From: Tuberibacillus calidus DSM 17572
Lineage (GTDB): Bacteria; Bacillota; Bacilli; Bacillales; Sporolactobacillaceae
Length of the DNA: 64,000 nucleotides
Reading direction: 5' to 3'
NCBI RefSeq assembly: GCF_000430685.1
Contig: NZ_AUMM01000009.1
Span: forward strand, 35,452-99,451
Part shown: positions 16,021 through 24,635 of the stretch, in pieces
Layout: each line of letters starts with the position of its first letter
How positions within the stretch are numbered: position 1 is the stretch's first letter
Made by a program: the position numbers and the translations under genes
Notes under the pieces: model-generated
What the model was told of the DNA's origin: nothing
The model's input: the letters and a program-made list of their open reading frames with translations, nothing else
Databases searched by the model: none

Positions 16021-16669
16021 AAAACCGGGCATACGTACTGCCCTTTTGGATGTGAAGCATAAGGCTGATCATCCGGTCAAAAACCATTTTGGCCCATTTC
16101 TCACTTCAAAATGGTTTATTGAATACATATATTGGAAAAACAGCCCCGAATCGACCACATCTTCCTAATAAATTCAAGCTAATGTCCATTTTAAAAAATG
16201 TTTCAGCCCGAAATGGCAGATAGAGCCGTGCTAAATGCTATTTTGGATCGCTTCCTATTCCAAAACGGCTTTTAGGATACAGATAATGGCAAAACAGCCC
16301 TCGAATCGGTCGCGTTTTTCCAGTTAATTCAAGCTAAAAACCATTTCAAAAAATTTTTCTGCCCAAAATGGCAGATAGAGCCGCGCTAAAGGCCATTTTG
16401 GTTTGCTTCCTGCTCCAAAACGGCTTTTAGGATACAGATAATGGCAAAACAGCCCTCGAATCGGCTGTGTTTTTCCAATAAATTCAAGCTAAACACCATT
16501 TCAGAAAATTTCTCATCCCAAAATGGCAGATAGAGCCGTGCTAAATGCTATTTTAGATCGCTTCCTGCTCCAAAACTGCTTTTTTAATACAGATATTGGT
16601 AAATACCGTGAATTCGCAACATTTTTCCAATAAATTCAAAGTAAAAGCTATTCCATAAAAAATTTTCTA
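16021..16669. repeat. Tandem array of about 155-bp repeats, locus 1
   Basis: Units begin near 16120, 16274, 16429 and 16584 (GATACAGATAWTGG), about 155 bases apart; the last is partial. Each unit holds AAATTCAAGCTAAA, CCATTT...AAATGGCAGATAGA and a GCCATTTTGG...CCAAAACGGC-type hairpin. The head (16021-16117) carries AAAACCGGGCA and a perfect AAACCATTTTG/CAAAATGGTTT inverted repeat. The same head and unit recur at 42.2-42.7 kb. No ORF. Confidence 0.85.
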
Positions 16670-16933
16670 CTAGGTTCCTCGTTCGTCGTCTTTTTTTCTA
16701 CCAACGTATATATTGTCACTGTTGTCAAACTCACTTTGTTCGATTAAAGCTGTATCTTTCAAGATGTTATCAAGTTTGGATGCGATGGAGCCTTCATCGC
16801 CGATCGCGGTGACATTCCCGTGACTTTGCTCCTCAACAGAATGACTGTTATGATAACCGTTACCGATGACAATCGAAGAATTATTCGTCATGTTATTAAC
16901 TTTAAAGTGAAAAATATTGACGGTAACCGACAT
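16670..16933 (-). CDS. GerPA/GerPF-like spore germination protein, paralogue 1
   Basis: 87 residues. It begins SVTVNIFHFKVNNMTNNSSI, and N-terminal hydrophobic strand, SxxIVIG core and NSHS match its two neighbours. The family (GerPA/GerPF) is needed for germinant passage through the spore coat in Bacillus. This copy has lost the clear FDPDxxDQ motif and ends in a charged tail. ATG at 16933 follows GGGGTGA. Last gene of a three-gene minus-strand cluster. Confidence 0.7.
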   Translation of the reverse strand: MSVTVNIFHFKVNNMTNNSSIVIGNGYHNSHSVEEQSHGNVTAIGDEGSIASKLDNILKDTALIEQSEFDNSDNIYVGRKKDDERGT

Positions 16934-16948
16934 CGCTTCACCCCATTG

Positions 16949-17191
16949 TTAAAACTGTCCGGCCATCGGTGCCGACGGGTTTGCCACTTGACCTTGATCG
17001 CTGATATCGGGATCAAAATTCCCATTTGCCTGTGCAGAAAATGATGGTGAGAGGTCTCCAAAAGCGTAGTTTGAGCCGACGAATTTATTGTTTGATGTAT
17101 GGCTGTTTTGAATAATCGCCCCTGTATCAACACTTCCGTTGGCATTGATCACATTCGTCTTGATGTTAAAGATATTTATGACAAACGGCAC
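16949..17191 (-). CDS. GerPA/GerPF-like spore germination protein, paralogue 2
   Basis: 80 residues with GTG start 7 bases after AAGGAGT. The closest of the three to GerPF: N-terminal VINIFNIKTNVINANGSVDTG, NSHTSNNKFVGSNYAFGD, then FDPDISDQGQVANP, corresponding to the FDxDxxDQ motif of GerPA/GerPF. It lies 12 bases after the upstream paralogue. In Bacillus such genes are made late in the mother cell and affect coat permeability to germinants. Confidence 0.8.
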   Translation of the reverse strand: MPFVINIFNIKTNVINANGSVDTGAIIQNSHTSNNKFVGSNYAFGDLSPSFSAQANGNFDPDISDQGQVANPSAPMAGQF

Positions 17192-17203
17192 GGTCTCAAC
17201 TCC

Positions 17204-17449
17204 TTAAAACATGCCTCCTTGATAGACACGGTCGCTGTTTGCTACCAAACTTTGATCCAAACCATCTCTGTCATCCACATAATTACAAAAAACCCCATGT
17301 ATTGGTGAAAAATCGCCAACCGAAATATTGTTTCCGAACAGCTTGATTTGAGTGGAGTGGCTATTTATAAGAGCCGGGCCAATAGTAATTGAGGCGTTGT
17401 GGCTGATTTGATTGGTTTTGATAAAATGAACATTTATGACATGCGGCAT
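17204..17449 (-). CDS. GerPA/GerPF-like spore germination protein, paralogue 3
   Basis: 81 residues, MPHVINVHFIKTNQISHNAS, with TIGPALINSHS and NISVGDFSPIHG; the acidic VDDRDGLDQSLV replaces FDPDxxDQ. ATG at 17449 is 9 bases from GGGAG; an upstream TTG in frame is less likely. It heads the cluster of three. No promoter was recognised with confidence. Confidence 0.75.
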   Translation of the reverse strand: MPHVINVHFIKTNQISHNASITIGPALINSHSTQIKLFGNNISVGDFSPIHGVFCNYVDDRDGLDQSLVANSDRVYQGGMF

Positions 17450-17789
17450 ATCTCCCAACTCCCGCCTCGGATTTAAGAAACCTGGTCATTCGCCTATGAG
17501 TTATCATATTCTTACGGTTTCCGGATGTGACTTCATTTCCACGAGGGTTGGCTTTTTAAAAACAGTTTTAAAAAAGAATGGACTAGCCACGTAAGTCAGC
17601 TATCATTTTCGAAAAGTCATCGAGAATGTCGAGCTTACGTCCCCTTCGTTGCCAATAAGCCAGCTTGACGGGCTTTCTCGATGAATGCCATAAAAAAATC
17701 TCCTGCTGTTCATCCTATTCATGTGTGATAAGGGTAAGTGCATCCAATCACCTACCCTGAAACTCACAAAGTATGGGACAACCTTTCCA
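17450..17789. other. Gap between the GerP-like cluster and thiW
   Basis: A 76-codon minus-strand ORF here overlaps the thiW 3' end, has no ribosome-binding site and shows no family signature, so it is not called. Nothing else stands out. Confidence 0.35.
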
Positions 17790-18317
17790 TCATCCTTGAA
17801 AATCACTTGTTTTTCGTTCATCCAATGACGCATTTGGGCGAAAGCGGCGGAACCTCAATGACTTAAGGAAAATGTAAGCGATCAAACTCCCCACCATGGT
17901 GCTGAGAGAAAATGGGAGAATAAAATAAAATGCAGCGATCTCCATGCCATAAAGAAGTTTGGCGATCGGATAAGAAACAAGGGCACCAATGATACCCGTT
18001 CCGAACACTTCCCCAATGGCCGCCCAACCGCTTTTTCGCGTTTTCAAAAACAGTAAACCGGCAAGACCCGCGCCAATCATGCTACCCGGAAAGGCCAAAA
18101 GGCTTCCGGTCCCTAACATATTTCTTAAAAGGGAAATAAGAAAAGCGCACGCGATGCTGTAATAAGGACCGAGCAAGACGGAAGCTACAACATTGATAAA
18201 ATGCTGCACAGGAAAAATTTTCGAAGGGCCGAGCGGTATGTACAATAATTGGCCGGTGGCAGTACCTATCGCAATAAAAAGCGATGCTAAAGTCAGTTTT
18301 TGCACGTTTTTCAACAC
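17790..18317 (-). CDS. thiW: ThiW, thiamine-precursor ECF transporter S component
   Basis: About 175 residues with five to six transmembrane segments. VQKLTLASLFIAIGTATGQL, VQHFINVVASVLLGPYYSI and FPGSMIGAGLAGLL are typical of ThiW. ThiW is thought to bind the hydroxyethylthiazole precursor and to work with a shared ECF energising module, which is not in this window. GTG at 18317 lies 6 bases after AGGAGG; TTG at 18314 is an alternative. It sits behind a TPP riboswitch and terminator, which independently supports the assignment. Confidence 0.9.
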   Translation of the reverse strand: MLKNVQKLTLASLFIAIGTATGQLLYIPLGPSKIFPVQHFINVVASVLLGPYYSIACAFLISLLRNMLGTGSLLAFPGSMIGAGLAGLLFLKTRKSGWAAIGEVFGTGIIGALVSYPIAKLLYGMEIAAFYFILPFSLSTMVGSLIAYIFLKSLRFRRFRPNASLDERKTSDFQG

Positions 18318-18357
18318 AAATCTCCTCCTCTGCACGGGAAAGACGCGAGAGGCATCT

Positions 18358-18391
18358 AAAAAAGCGCAAATCCAGAATAGGATAAGCGCTT
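18358..18391 (-). terminator. Riboswitch-controlled terminator upstream of thiW
   Basis: On the minus strand AAGCGCTTATCC pairs with GGATTTGCGCTT, followed by a T run ending near 18358. It lies between the TPP aptamer and the thiW ribosome-binding site. Confidence 0.7.
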
Positions 18392-18414
18392 CATTTCAGA
18401 TCGTTACAAGCGAC

Positions 18415-18503
18415 TTCCCTACGCTGGTATCACCCAGATCAGGTTCTAAGGGTCCGGGACATCTTAGGGTCCCTGTCTCAGCCGGCCTCACCCGGCTCCC
18501 CCA
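18415..18503 (-). promoter_or_regulatory. TPP riboswitch (THI element) controlling thiW
   Basis: Read on the minus strand it has GGGGGAGCCGGGTGAGGCCG, GGCTGAGACAGGGACC, GAACCTGATCTGGGTGATAC and CCAGCGTAGGGA, all canonical TPP aptamer blocks including CTGAGA. Thiamine pyrophosphate is expected to switch thiW off by termination. Confidence 0.93.
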
Positions 18504-18629
18504 GTGCTCATTATTTTAAATTGTTTTATATTCAATGTTCTTCCCAATTACGTAGAATGCAGGACAAACGAAAGTCATAACCAAAATTAGTTTGCGTTCA
18601 CCAAAAGGCAGGCTATTGGGTCAATCGCA

Positions 18630-19391
18630 TCAGTTATAAGAGATAGCTTGACTCCCCATTTGTTTCCAGGCTTCAATGAAATCTTCTTTGTTGACCTTTT
18701 TGTTTTTGGTGCCGGTTAACGGGTCATTTAAATAAACAGACGTCTTGTCATATCCCGTTACGAGCACGGAATGTTCGTGCATGGTAACTTTGATTTTTCC
18801 GTTTGGTGTCTCCCATGTTTCGAACTGCTCAGGACCCAGTTTACGAAAGGTGGTGTTTGTGATAACCCAAACCGGATGCGACGCAGCCAGCTGTTTTTCG
18901 ATCGTCTGCCAATCGCTACCCGTCAGATCAATAATTCGTGAACCGAGATATTCCTTCGCCAAATCCGCCACCGGACCGTGGTAAACCGCATAGCCTGGGT
19001 CACCGTGATACATATTGCCAACATAGGCGGTATTCGGATCCCCATGAATGCCATTTTCCTCAAAAGGAACCTTTTTCATTTTCTCTGCCAGCGTTAATTT
19101 ATCGACATCGATGCCCGCATCTTGAAGCATCATGGCAAGGCTCGTCACTTCACAACCATTCGGCAGTTCGGGAAGTTGGTTAATCAGCGGGACATCCAAA
19201 ATCACTTGATCCGGTAGAGGCTTAACCTTCTTCTTATTGGAAGACGTACCCTTTTCATTCTCTTTCTCATCGGACATTTTCTTTTCAATTTTATGTGCTT
19301 TTTCTTTTTTGGCCGTCTCTTTCGTCGGCTCACAAGCAAAAAGCACGGAAAAAATCAATAATAGCGTCATAAAATAAGCGATGAGTTTCAT
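18630..19391 (-). CDS. C39-like cysteine peptidase lipoprotein
   Basis: 253 residues. A signal peptide ends in a lipobox-like LFAC near residue 20, followed by a Lys/Glu-rich linker and a peptidase C39_2-type domain. Putative catalytic residues are Cys in LPNGCEVTSLAMML, His in MHEHSVLVTGYD and Asp in VYLNDPLTG. Predicted to be surface-anchored; substrate unknown. ATG at 19391 lies 6 bases after GGAG. It is 24 bases downstream of an aminopeptidase gene and probably in one transcript. Confidence 0.82.
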   Translation of the reverse strand: MKLIAYFMTLLLIFSVLFACEPTKETAKKEKAHKIEKKMSDEKENEKGTSSNKKKVKPLPDQVILDVPLINQLPELPNGCEVTSLAMMLQDAGIDVDKLTLAEKMKKVPFEENGIHGDPNTAYVGNMYHGDPGYAVYHGPVADLAKEYLGSRIIDLTGSDWQTIEKQLAASHPVWVITNTTFRKLGPEQFETWETPNGKIKVTMHEHSVLVTGYDKTSVYLNDPLTGTKNKKVNKEDFIEAWKQMGSQAISYN

Positions 19392-19415
19392 CATACACTC
19401 CAATAGATGGGCGGT

Positions 19416-20645
19416 TTAGATCACCCAAAGGCCGCCCCGTAAAAGCGGTTCGACATCACCATTTTCGGTAATGCCGTCGACGTCCAATTGGTCCGAGCCG
19501 ACCATAAAATCAACATGGACGAGGCTTTTATTCATCCCGCGCTTTTCTAAATCTTCCGAAGTAAGCGATGCACCGTCTTTGAAACACGGATAGGCCTGGC
19601 CAATGGCTAAATGGCAGGAAGCATTTTCATCGTATAACGCATTATAGAAAAGGAGCCCTGATTGGGAAACCGGTGAGTCATGTGGCACAAGCGCCACTTC
19701 CCCTAAGTAACGCGCCCCTTCATCGATTTCGATAAGTTTTTTCAAAGTTTCATAGCCAGCTTCTGCCTTAAAGTCAATGATTTTGCCATCTTTAAAAGTA
19801 AAAGAGAAATTTTCGATCAAGTTACCATTATAATTAAGCGGTTTCGTCGCTGAAACTGTTCCGTTAACCCCAGTTTTCACCGGTAAAGTAAAGATTTCTT
19901 CGGTTGGTATATTGGCCATAAAATCAATGCCCTTTTCGTTCTTACCTCCGCCGCCAACCCATGCATGGCCCTCAGGGAGCTCAATCGTGAGATCCGTCCC
20001 AGGCGCTTTATAATGGAGTTTTTTATACGCTTTGCGATTCATATAGGCAACTTTTTCGGCAAGGGCTTCTTGATGTTTTTGCCACGCGGCAACAGGGTCT
20101 TCTTGGTCGGCCCGTGTCAAAAAGAAAATTTGCTCCCAAAGCTTTTCAACCGCCTGTTCAGGGGCAAGATTGGGAAACACTTTTTTCGCCCATTTTTCAG
20201 ACGGCACCGAAATAACCGTCCAACTCACCCGATCGGACATTGTATATTGGCGGTACGTTTCCAGAGCCTTAGCGGCTACTTTTTGTTGAACAGCGATGCG
20301 CTCAGGGTCAACATCTTTCAGTAAGTCCAAACTTGGTACTAAAAAACTCATAAAAGCGGCGCCTTGTTCTGCCAACTTTGTCATGCCGTCCGCTTCCCAT
20401 TGCGGAAATTCTTTAAACGATTCATCCGGGGCGTATGTATATCTGGTCAAAGTGAGGTCATCGTCACCCCAACGGAAATACACGTTTTTCGCCCCAGCGA
20501 GGTATGCCTTTTTCGTGACACGGCGAACAAAATCCGCAGCAGAGATTGGCGCAGTGATCATGAGATCTTGGCCTTCTTGAATATTCACACCGATTTTGAC
20601 AACCACATCGGCATAGCGATCCAGTAATTCTTCAAAATGAGCCAT
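19416..20645 (-). CDS. M29 family aminopeptidase (AmpS/PepS-like), copy 1
   Basis: 409 residues. AHFEELLDRYADVVVKIGVN at the start and HVDFMVGSDQLDVDGI near the end are typical of thermophilic-type M29 metallopeptidases. The metal ligands are visible as Glu in IPTEEIFTLP, Glu in LGEVALVP, His in VPHDSPVS and His/Asp in HVDFMVG. It removes N-terminal residues from peptides in the cytoplasm using two metal ions. ATG at 20645 is 6 bases from GGG. A tandem paralogue lies 350 bases upstream on the same strand, from an old duplication. Confidence 0.92.
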   Translation of the reverse strand: MAHFEELLDRYADVVVKIGVNIQEGQDLMITAPISAADFVRRVTKKAYLAGAKNVYFRWGDDDLTLTRYTYAPDESFKEFPQWEADGMTKLAEQGAAFMSFLVPSLDLLKDVDPERIAVQQKVAAKALETYRQYTMSDRVSWTVISVPSEKWAKKVFPNLAPEQAVEKLWEQIFFLTRADQEDPVAAWQKHQEALAEKVAYMNRKAYKKLHYKAPGTDLTIELPEGHAWVGGGGKNEKGIDFMANIPTEEIFTLPVKTGVNGTVSATKPLNYNGNLIENFSFTFKDGKIIDFKAEAGYETLKKLIEIDEGARYLGEVALVPHDSPVSQSGLLFYNALYDENASCHLAIGQAYPCFKDGASLTSEDLEKRGMNKSLVHVDFMVGSDQLDVDGITENGDVEPLLRGGLWVI

Positions 20646-20994
20646 CTTCATCCCTTCTTTCCTATTATTATTTTTGAGTATACCAGTTTTTTATGAAAGA
20701 TAGGTAGATTTTACCCCTTCACTCTAGGTTTTGATAATCTTAGAGCTTTTATTTATAGAACTCATATGGGAGGGCAGTAAAAAGATGTCCGCCCTCAGAC
20801 ACCATATTTTTAAGGGGGTGTCTGACATGTTCTATATGGATTCTGTCAAACGCTACGACACCCCCCATCAGCACGGTAATGTTATGCTTTTTCCGATGAC
20901 CGTAACCTATTACTGGCATACAAGGTTTAAATAAGATACTAACAATTGGCGGATCGGCCCTTTCCCCACATGTTCGGGTTCCGCGAATCGGTTT
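20646..20994. other. Spacer between aminopeptidase paralogues, rich in inverted repeats
   Basis: GAGGGC/GCCCTC (20770-20796), TCAGACACC/GGTGTCTGA (20795-20825) and GGGGGTGTC/GACACCCCC (20814-20865) overlap, so the last two hairpins exclude each other. A 35-codon ORF is called separately. Confidence 0.5.
20827..20934 (+). CDS. Possible 35-residue small protein
   Basis: ATG at 20827 lies 8 bases after AAGGGGGTG and opens MFYMDSVKRYDTPHQHGNVM, ending WHTRFK. It is rich in aromatic residues and His. No family is recognised. The sequence also forms hairpins, so the ORF may be incidental. Transcribed opposite to the flanking aminopeptidases. Confidence 0.3.
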   Translation: MFYMDSVKRYDTPHQHGNVMLFPMTVTYYWHTRFK

Positions 20995-22224
20995 CTAAAA
21001 TGCCCACAGCCCTTTTCGAAGCACGGGTTCGCGCTCACCGCTCTCTGTAATGCCGTCAATGTCCAACTCGGCTGAGCCAATCATGAAATCAACATGGGTG
21101 ATACTTTTATTGACCCCCAGTCGGTCAAGTTCGTCACGCGTCTTCTCCGTACCACCTTCGATGCATTTGGGATAAGCGGCGCCAATCGCCAAGTGGCATG
21201 AGGCGTTTTCATCAAATAGCGTGTTGTAAAAAATCAAACCGGATTCAGAAATCGGTGAATTGTGAGGGACTAGCGCGACTTCACCCAAATAATGCGACCC
21301 TTCATCCGTTTCAATCAGCCGCTTCAATACTTCCAACCCGCTTTCGGCATGAAAATCGACAATTCTTCCATCTTTAAAAGTCATCGTGATGCCTTCGATC
21401 AGTGTCCCGCTGTAATTTAGAGGTTTTGTGCTCGCTACTGTCCCATTGACGCCGGTTTTAAGCGGCAAAGTATACACCTCTTCGGTGGGAATGTTCGGAA
21501 AAAACATCGTCCCTTTTTCATTGGGAGCGGCTCCACCTGCCCAAAGATATCCATCCGGAAACTCGATCGTGAGGTCCGTGCCGGGCGCCTTGTAATGGAG
21601 TTTTTTATATTTTTTCGTATTTAAATACGTTAATTTTTCATCCAAAGTCTTTTGGTGTTCTTCCCAAGCCTTGACCGGATCTTCACGGTCAGCTCTCGTC
21701 ATTTTAAAAACGGTCTCCCAAAGCTTGTCTAGTGCTTCTTTCGCATCCAAATCCGGAAACACTTTTTTCGCCCATTTTTCTGTCGGAAAAGCGATGATAT
21801 TCCAACTCACCTTATCCGCCATGCGATACTCACGGGAACGGTGGAGTGCTTCAGATGTCGTTTTATTATCCAAGGCGATGCGTTCTGGGTCGACGTCCTT
21901 CAGCAAGTCAAGCTCGGGCGTTTTTATAATGAGAAAACCCGCTCCGCGTTTGGCGAGCTCTTCCTGCCCTTCAGCCTCCCACGATGGATATTCTCTCAGC
22001 GCTTCCTCAGGCGCATATAAGAGCCGTGTCAGCATTAACTCATGGTCATACCAATCGTAATACACTTGCTTGGCACCTGTTTGATAGGCGATTTTGGTGA
22101 TTTTCCGGACCAAATCGATGGCGGCAATCGGTGCTCTAACCACCAACTCTTGGCCTTCCTGAAGATTAATGCCGGTTTTCACGGCAAGTTCTGCATATTT
22201 TTCCAAATTCCTTTCAAATGTCAA
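20995..22224 (-). CDS. ampS: M29 family aminopeptidase AmpS, copy 2
   Basis: 409 residues, opening TFERNLEKYAELAVKTGINL and ending EPVLRKGLWAF, very like Bacillus AmpS. Metal ligands appear in IPTEEVYTLP, LGEVALVPHNSP and HVDFMIGSAELDIDGI. Cytoplasmic broad-specificity aminopeptidase. It shares most of its length with the downstream copy, but the two have diverged across the substrate pocket region (GGAAPNEKGTMFF against GGGKNEKGIDFM). It has its own ribosome-binding site (GAGGGATGA). Confidence 0.93.
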   Translation of the reverse strand: MTFERNLEKYAELAVKTGINLQEGQELVVRAPIAAIDLVRKITKIAYQTGAKQVYYDWYDHELMLTRLLYAPEEALREYPSWEAEGQEELAKRGAGFLIIKTPELDLLKDVDPERIALDNKTTSEALHRSREYRMADKVSWNIIAFPTEKWAKKVFPDLDAKEALDKLWETVFKMTRADREDPVKAWEEHQKTLDEKLTYLNTKKYKKLHYKAPGTDLTIEFPDGYLWAGGAAPNEKGTMFFPNIPTEEVYTLPLKTGVNGTVASTKPLNYSGTLIEGITMTFKDGRIVDFHAESGLEVLKRLIETDEGSHYLGEVALVPHNSPISESGLIFYNTLFDENASCHLAIGAAYPKCIEGGTEKTRDELDRLGVNKSITHVDFMIGSAELDIDGITESGEREPVLRKGLWAF

Positions 22225-22393
22225 AAGTCATCCCTCCGTTTCTTCCTTAATTTTACCACTAAAAAAGTAACACTTGGCAAACACCTCGAAATTTTTTATT
22301 TTTTTCGTTTGCGAGAGAGCTAATATCGGAATTCTCGCGCCAATACGATTAAGTCACATACTTTTCCCCTACTGACCATGCTTCAGACCATAG

Positions 22394-23155
22394 TCAGACG
22401 AGCCCGCCGTCTACCCTGATGCACTGGCCTGTTACAAACCGGCCCCAGTCCGATGCTAGAAAAAGGACGACACCCGCAATATCATCGGGTTGGGCGAGGC
22501 GTTTCAGCGGTGTCAGCTTGACGATCATTTCCCGGACATCCTCTTGGGTTTCGCGGCTGGAATCGGTCGGATACGTCAACCCAGGTGCGACGGCATTGAC
22601 CGTAATCCCAAAATGACCGAGATCCCTCGCCAAATTTTTTGTAAAACCCCATAACGCCGCTTTGGCTGTAGTGTAGTCGTGATACGGGACAATGGGTAAA
22701 TCGATGAGATTCGTCACCATATTGATGATCCGCCCCCGCCCTTTTTCCTTCATAAATGGCAGAACCGCTTGGGTTGCGATGTACGACCCGCGAAGGCTGC
22801 CATCCAATTGGGACTGATAATCTTCCCATGATATGCCCCAAGCCGTTTTGCGCGTTTTCGGGTTAAACGTATAATGGCTAAGCGCATTATTTACTAGGCA
22901 ATCGATTTGGCCGTACTGATCAATGGCTGATTGGACCATTTGTCCAACCTGTGCCTCATCTCTGACATCCGCTTGATAAAGGATGGCTTCACCACCGTGT
23001 TCGCGAATCTCTTCGACAACGTCTCGCGCGCGCGCTTCGTTTTTTAAATAGTTGATGATCACACATGCCCCTTCAGCCGCAAAGGCTCGGGCGATCGCAG
23101 CCCCGATTCCGCGACTCGCCCCGGTCACTAAAACGACATTCCCTTTTAAATCCAT
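22394..23155 (-). CDS. Short-chain dehydrogenase/reductase (FabG-like) in the lux-type operon
   Basis: 253 residues. NAD(P)-binding TGASRGIGAAIARAFAAEG at residues 11-29, NNA motif VNNALSHY and the YxxxK pair in DYTTAKAAL are present. The position 13 residues before the catalytic Tyr, normally Ser, is Thr (NMVTNLID). ATG at 23155 starts 10 bases after the luxC stop, with the ribosome-binding site GAGGTGAAAGGG overlapping it. As the last gene after luxE and luxC it may reduce or oxidise a fatty acyl product, but FabG-like proteins are too diverse to assign. Confidence 0.85.
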   Translation of the reverse strand: MDLKGNVVLVTGASRGIGAAIARAFAAEGACVIINYLKNEARARDVVEEIREHGGEAILYQADVRDEAQVGQMVQSAIDQYGQIDCLVNNALSHYTFNPKTRKTAWGISWEDYQSQLDGSLRGSYIATQAVLPFMKEKGRGRIINMVTNLIDLPIVPYHDYTTAKAALWGFTKNLARDLGHFGITVNAVAPGLTYPTDSSRETQEDVREMIVKLTPLKRLAQPDDIAGVVLFLASDWGRFVTGQCIRVDGGLV

Positions 23156-23165
23156 CCCTTTCACC

Positions 23166-24629
23166 TCATTCCACGTCTGGGTCGTATTGTTCGGCCAGCA
23201 TCTCCGCCGTTCGCTCGATGTCAACAAAGCGGACGAGGTCAAGTAAATTAAAACGGCCGTCATGATGCCAACCCGGTTTGGCCCGATTCATCTCGCCGAT
23301 CGCGCAAATCCTATTGAGGCCGCATGTGCCGAGCCGTTCCGATAATGAAAATAACCGCTCCGGACCGACGGCAAGTCCGCAAGATTGGAGATAGCGCCGA
23401 AAACGAGTTAGCGTCTCTGCGGCAGTTTCCAAATCATCCACTGCGAAAACATGGATGGTCCGGTTCAACGGGGAACCTGAAAAATCCGCTTTCCGGTGAA
23501 AAATGACTGTCCACGCCGTATTCATTTCACTCATGTACACATTCACATCGGCCCCATTTATCGCCGCAAAGACCGCCTGATTTCTCATTTTATGAATGGC
23601 CATTGCCTCTTCGTGGGACAATGCGGATCGCGGCCATTTCTTCTCATATCGTTCGAGCTCGCAAGCTAACAGCTGGCTGAAATCTTTCGGAGTGATGACA
23701 CCTCCACTCTCCACATAGACCATTTGCGGCGCAAGACAGCTTTGCTGATCATAGATCGCGATATCAGCGGCGAGCCGATGCAAGGTATCCTCATAACGGT
23801 CAGCGGTCAATGCTTCTTTACCGACCATGGCCAAACTGATTTTATGGCCATAGGATAAAAACCGCTTTTCAATCGGTACCCGATGCCTGTATGCCTCAAC
23901 CGTTTCATCGGATCCATAAACGATCAGCGCTTCACAAGCTTCCATAGCCTTCGCCTCAAGCTCAACCTCTCCGCCTTTCCACGGCAAAATCACGATGGAT
24001 TCTGCTAAACGCTCATCGATCTCGGCAAGAGACATCGAAAACAAAACGGGCATTAACGGTTCCGCCAAGGAGGTTTTTCCTAAAGCTGCTGATTTCACCA
24101 ACAACCCCATAATCAAGCTCCAAACTTGAACACCCGGAACATTCCCGGAAAAGACATGGAAAATCATATGAGGTCCATATGCCCGGCTCATACCACCGGA
24201 TTTGCGCGGTCGAAAGCCGTCCAACATGCCGGGATGGTCGAATTCTTCATCCAAGAAACGAAGGAGTTCCTTTTTCCGAAAGTTTCTCATATATCGTTTC
24301 AACTCGAGGCGGATGATGTCTGAGTGATACCCGGTCAGAATCGGTAAAAGCGCCTCCGCCCATCTCCGCAGCGGATAATCAGGGTCGAGCCATTTTTGAA
24401 TCGCCCGATCAATTTTTTCAACCACTTCCATCAAAGGCAAATGGGCGAGGTAAACATCCCGCGCGTTTTGGGCTTTTCGTGCTGCGTCCACCACGATTTC
24501 AGGAGATAGCACCGGATATTTCAGCGTAAAACTCCCTTGCTCTGTCTCGATGTTTTCTTCATGACATTCAGTGATGGAAACTTCCCTTGGAACTCGGTAC
24601 ATCGATAATACTTCTGACACGCCTGACAC
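23166..24629 (-). CDS. luxC: Acyl-CoA (acyl-protein) reductase, LuxC family
   Basis: 487 residues. The aldehyde-dehydrogenase-like LuxC fold shows FHVFSGNVPGVQVWSLIMGL near residues 160-180, VKSAALGKTS, and the catalytic Cys in IYDQQSCLAPQMV. LuxC reduces an acyl thioester to a fatty aldehyde with NADPH. GTG at 24629 is preceded by AAGGATGACGGG. It follows luxE after 6 bases. No luciferase genes (luxAB) or thioesterase (luxD) lie nearby, so the aldehyde has another fate. Family assignment is secure. Confidence 0.9.
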   Translation of the reverse strand: MSGVSEVLSMYRVPREVSITECHEENIETEQGSFTLKYPVLSPEIVVDAARKAQNARDVYLAHLPLMEVVEKIDRAIQKWLDPDYPLRRWAEALLPILTGYHSDIIRLELKRYMRNFRKKELLRFLDEEFDHPGMLDGFRPRKSGGMSRAYGPHMIFHVFSGNVPGVQVWSLIMGLLVKSAALGKTSLAEPLMPVLFSMSLAEIDERLAESIVILPWKGGEVELEAKAMEACEALIVYGSDETVEAYRHRVPIEKRFLSYGHKISLAMVGKEALTADRYEDTLHRLAADIAIYDQQSCLAPQMVYVESGGVITPKDFSQLLACELERYEKKWPRSALSHEEAMAIHKMRNQAVFAAINGADVNVYMSEMNTAWTVIFHRKADFSGSPLNRTIHVFAVDDLETAAETLTRFRRYLQSCGLAVGPERLFSLSERLGTCGLNRICAIGEMNRAKPGWHHDGRFNLLDLVRFVDIERTAEMLAEQYDPDVE

Positions 24630-24635
24630 ATCCCG

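Noticed and set aside
17603..17833. 76-codon minus-strand ORF after thiW
   Set aside because: Overlaps the thiW 3' end, no ribosome-binding site, no family signature, and low-complexity translation.
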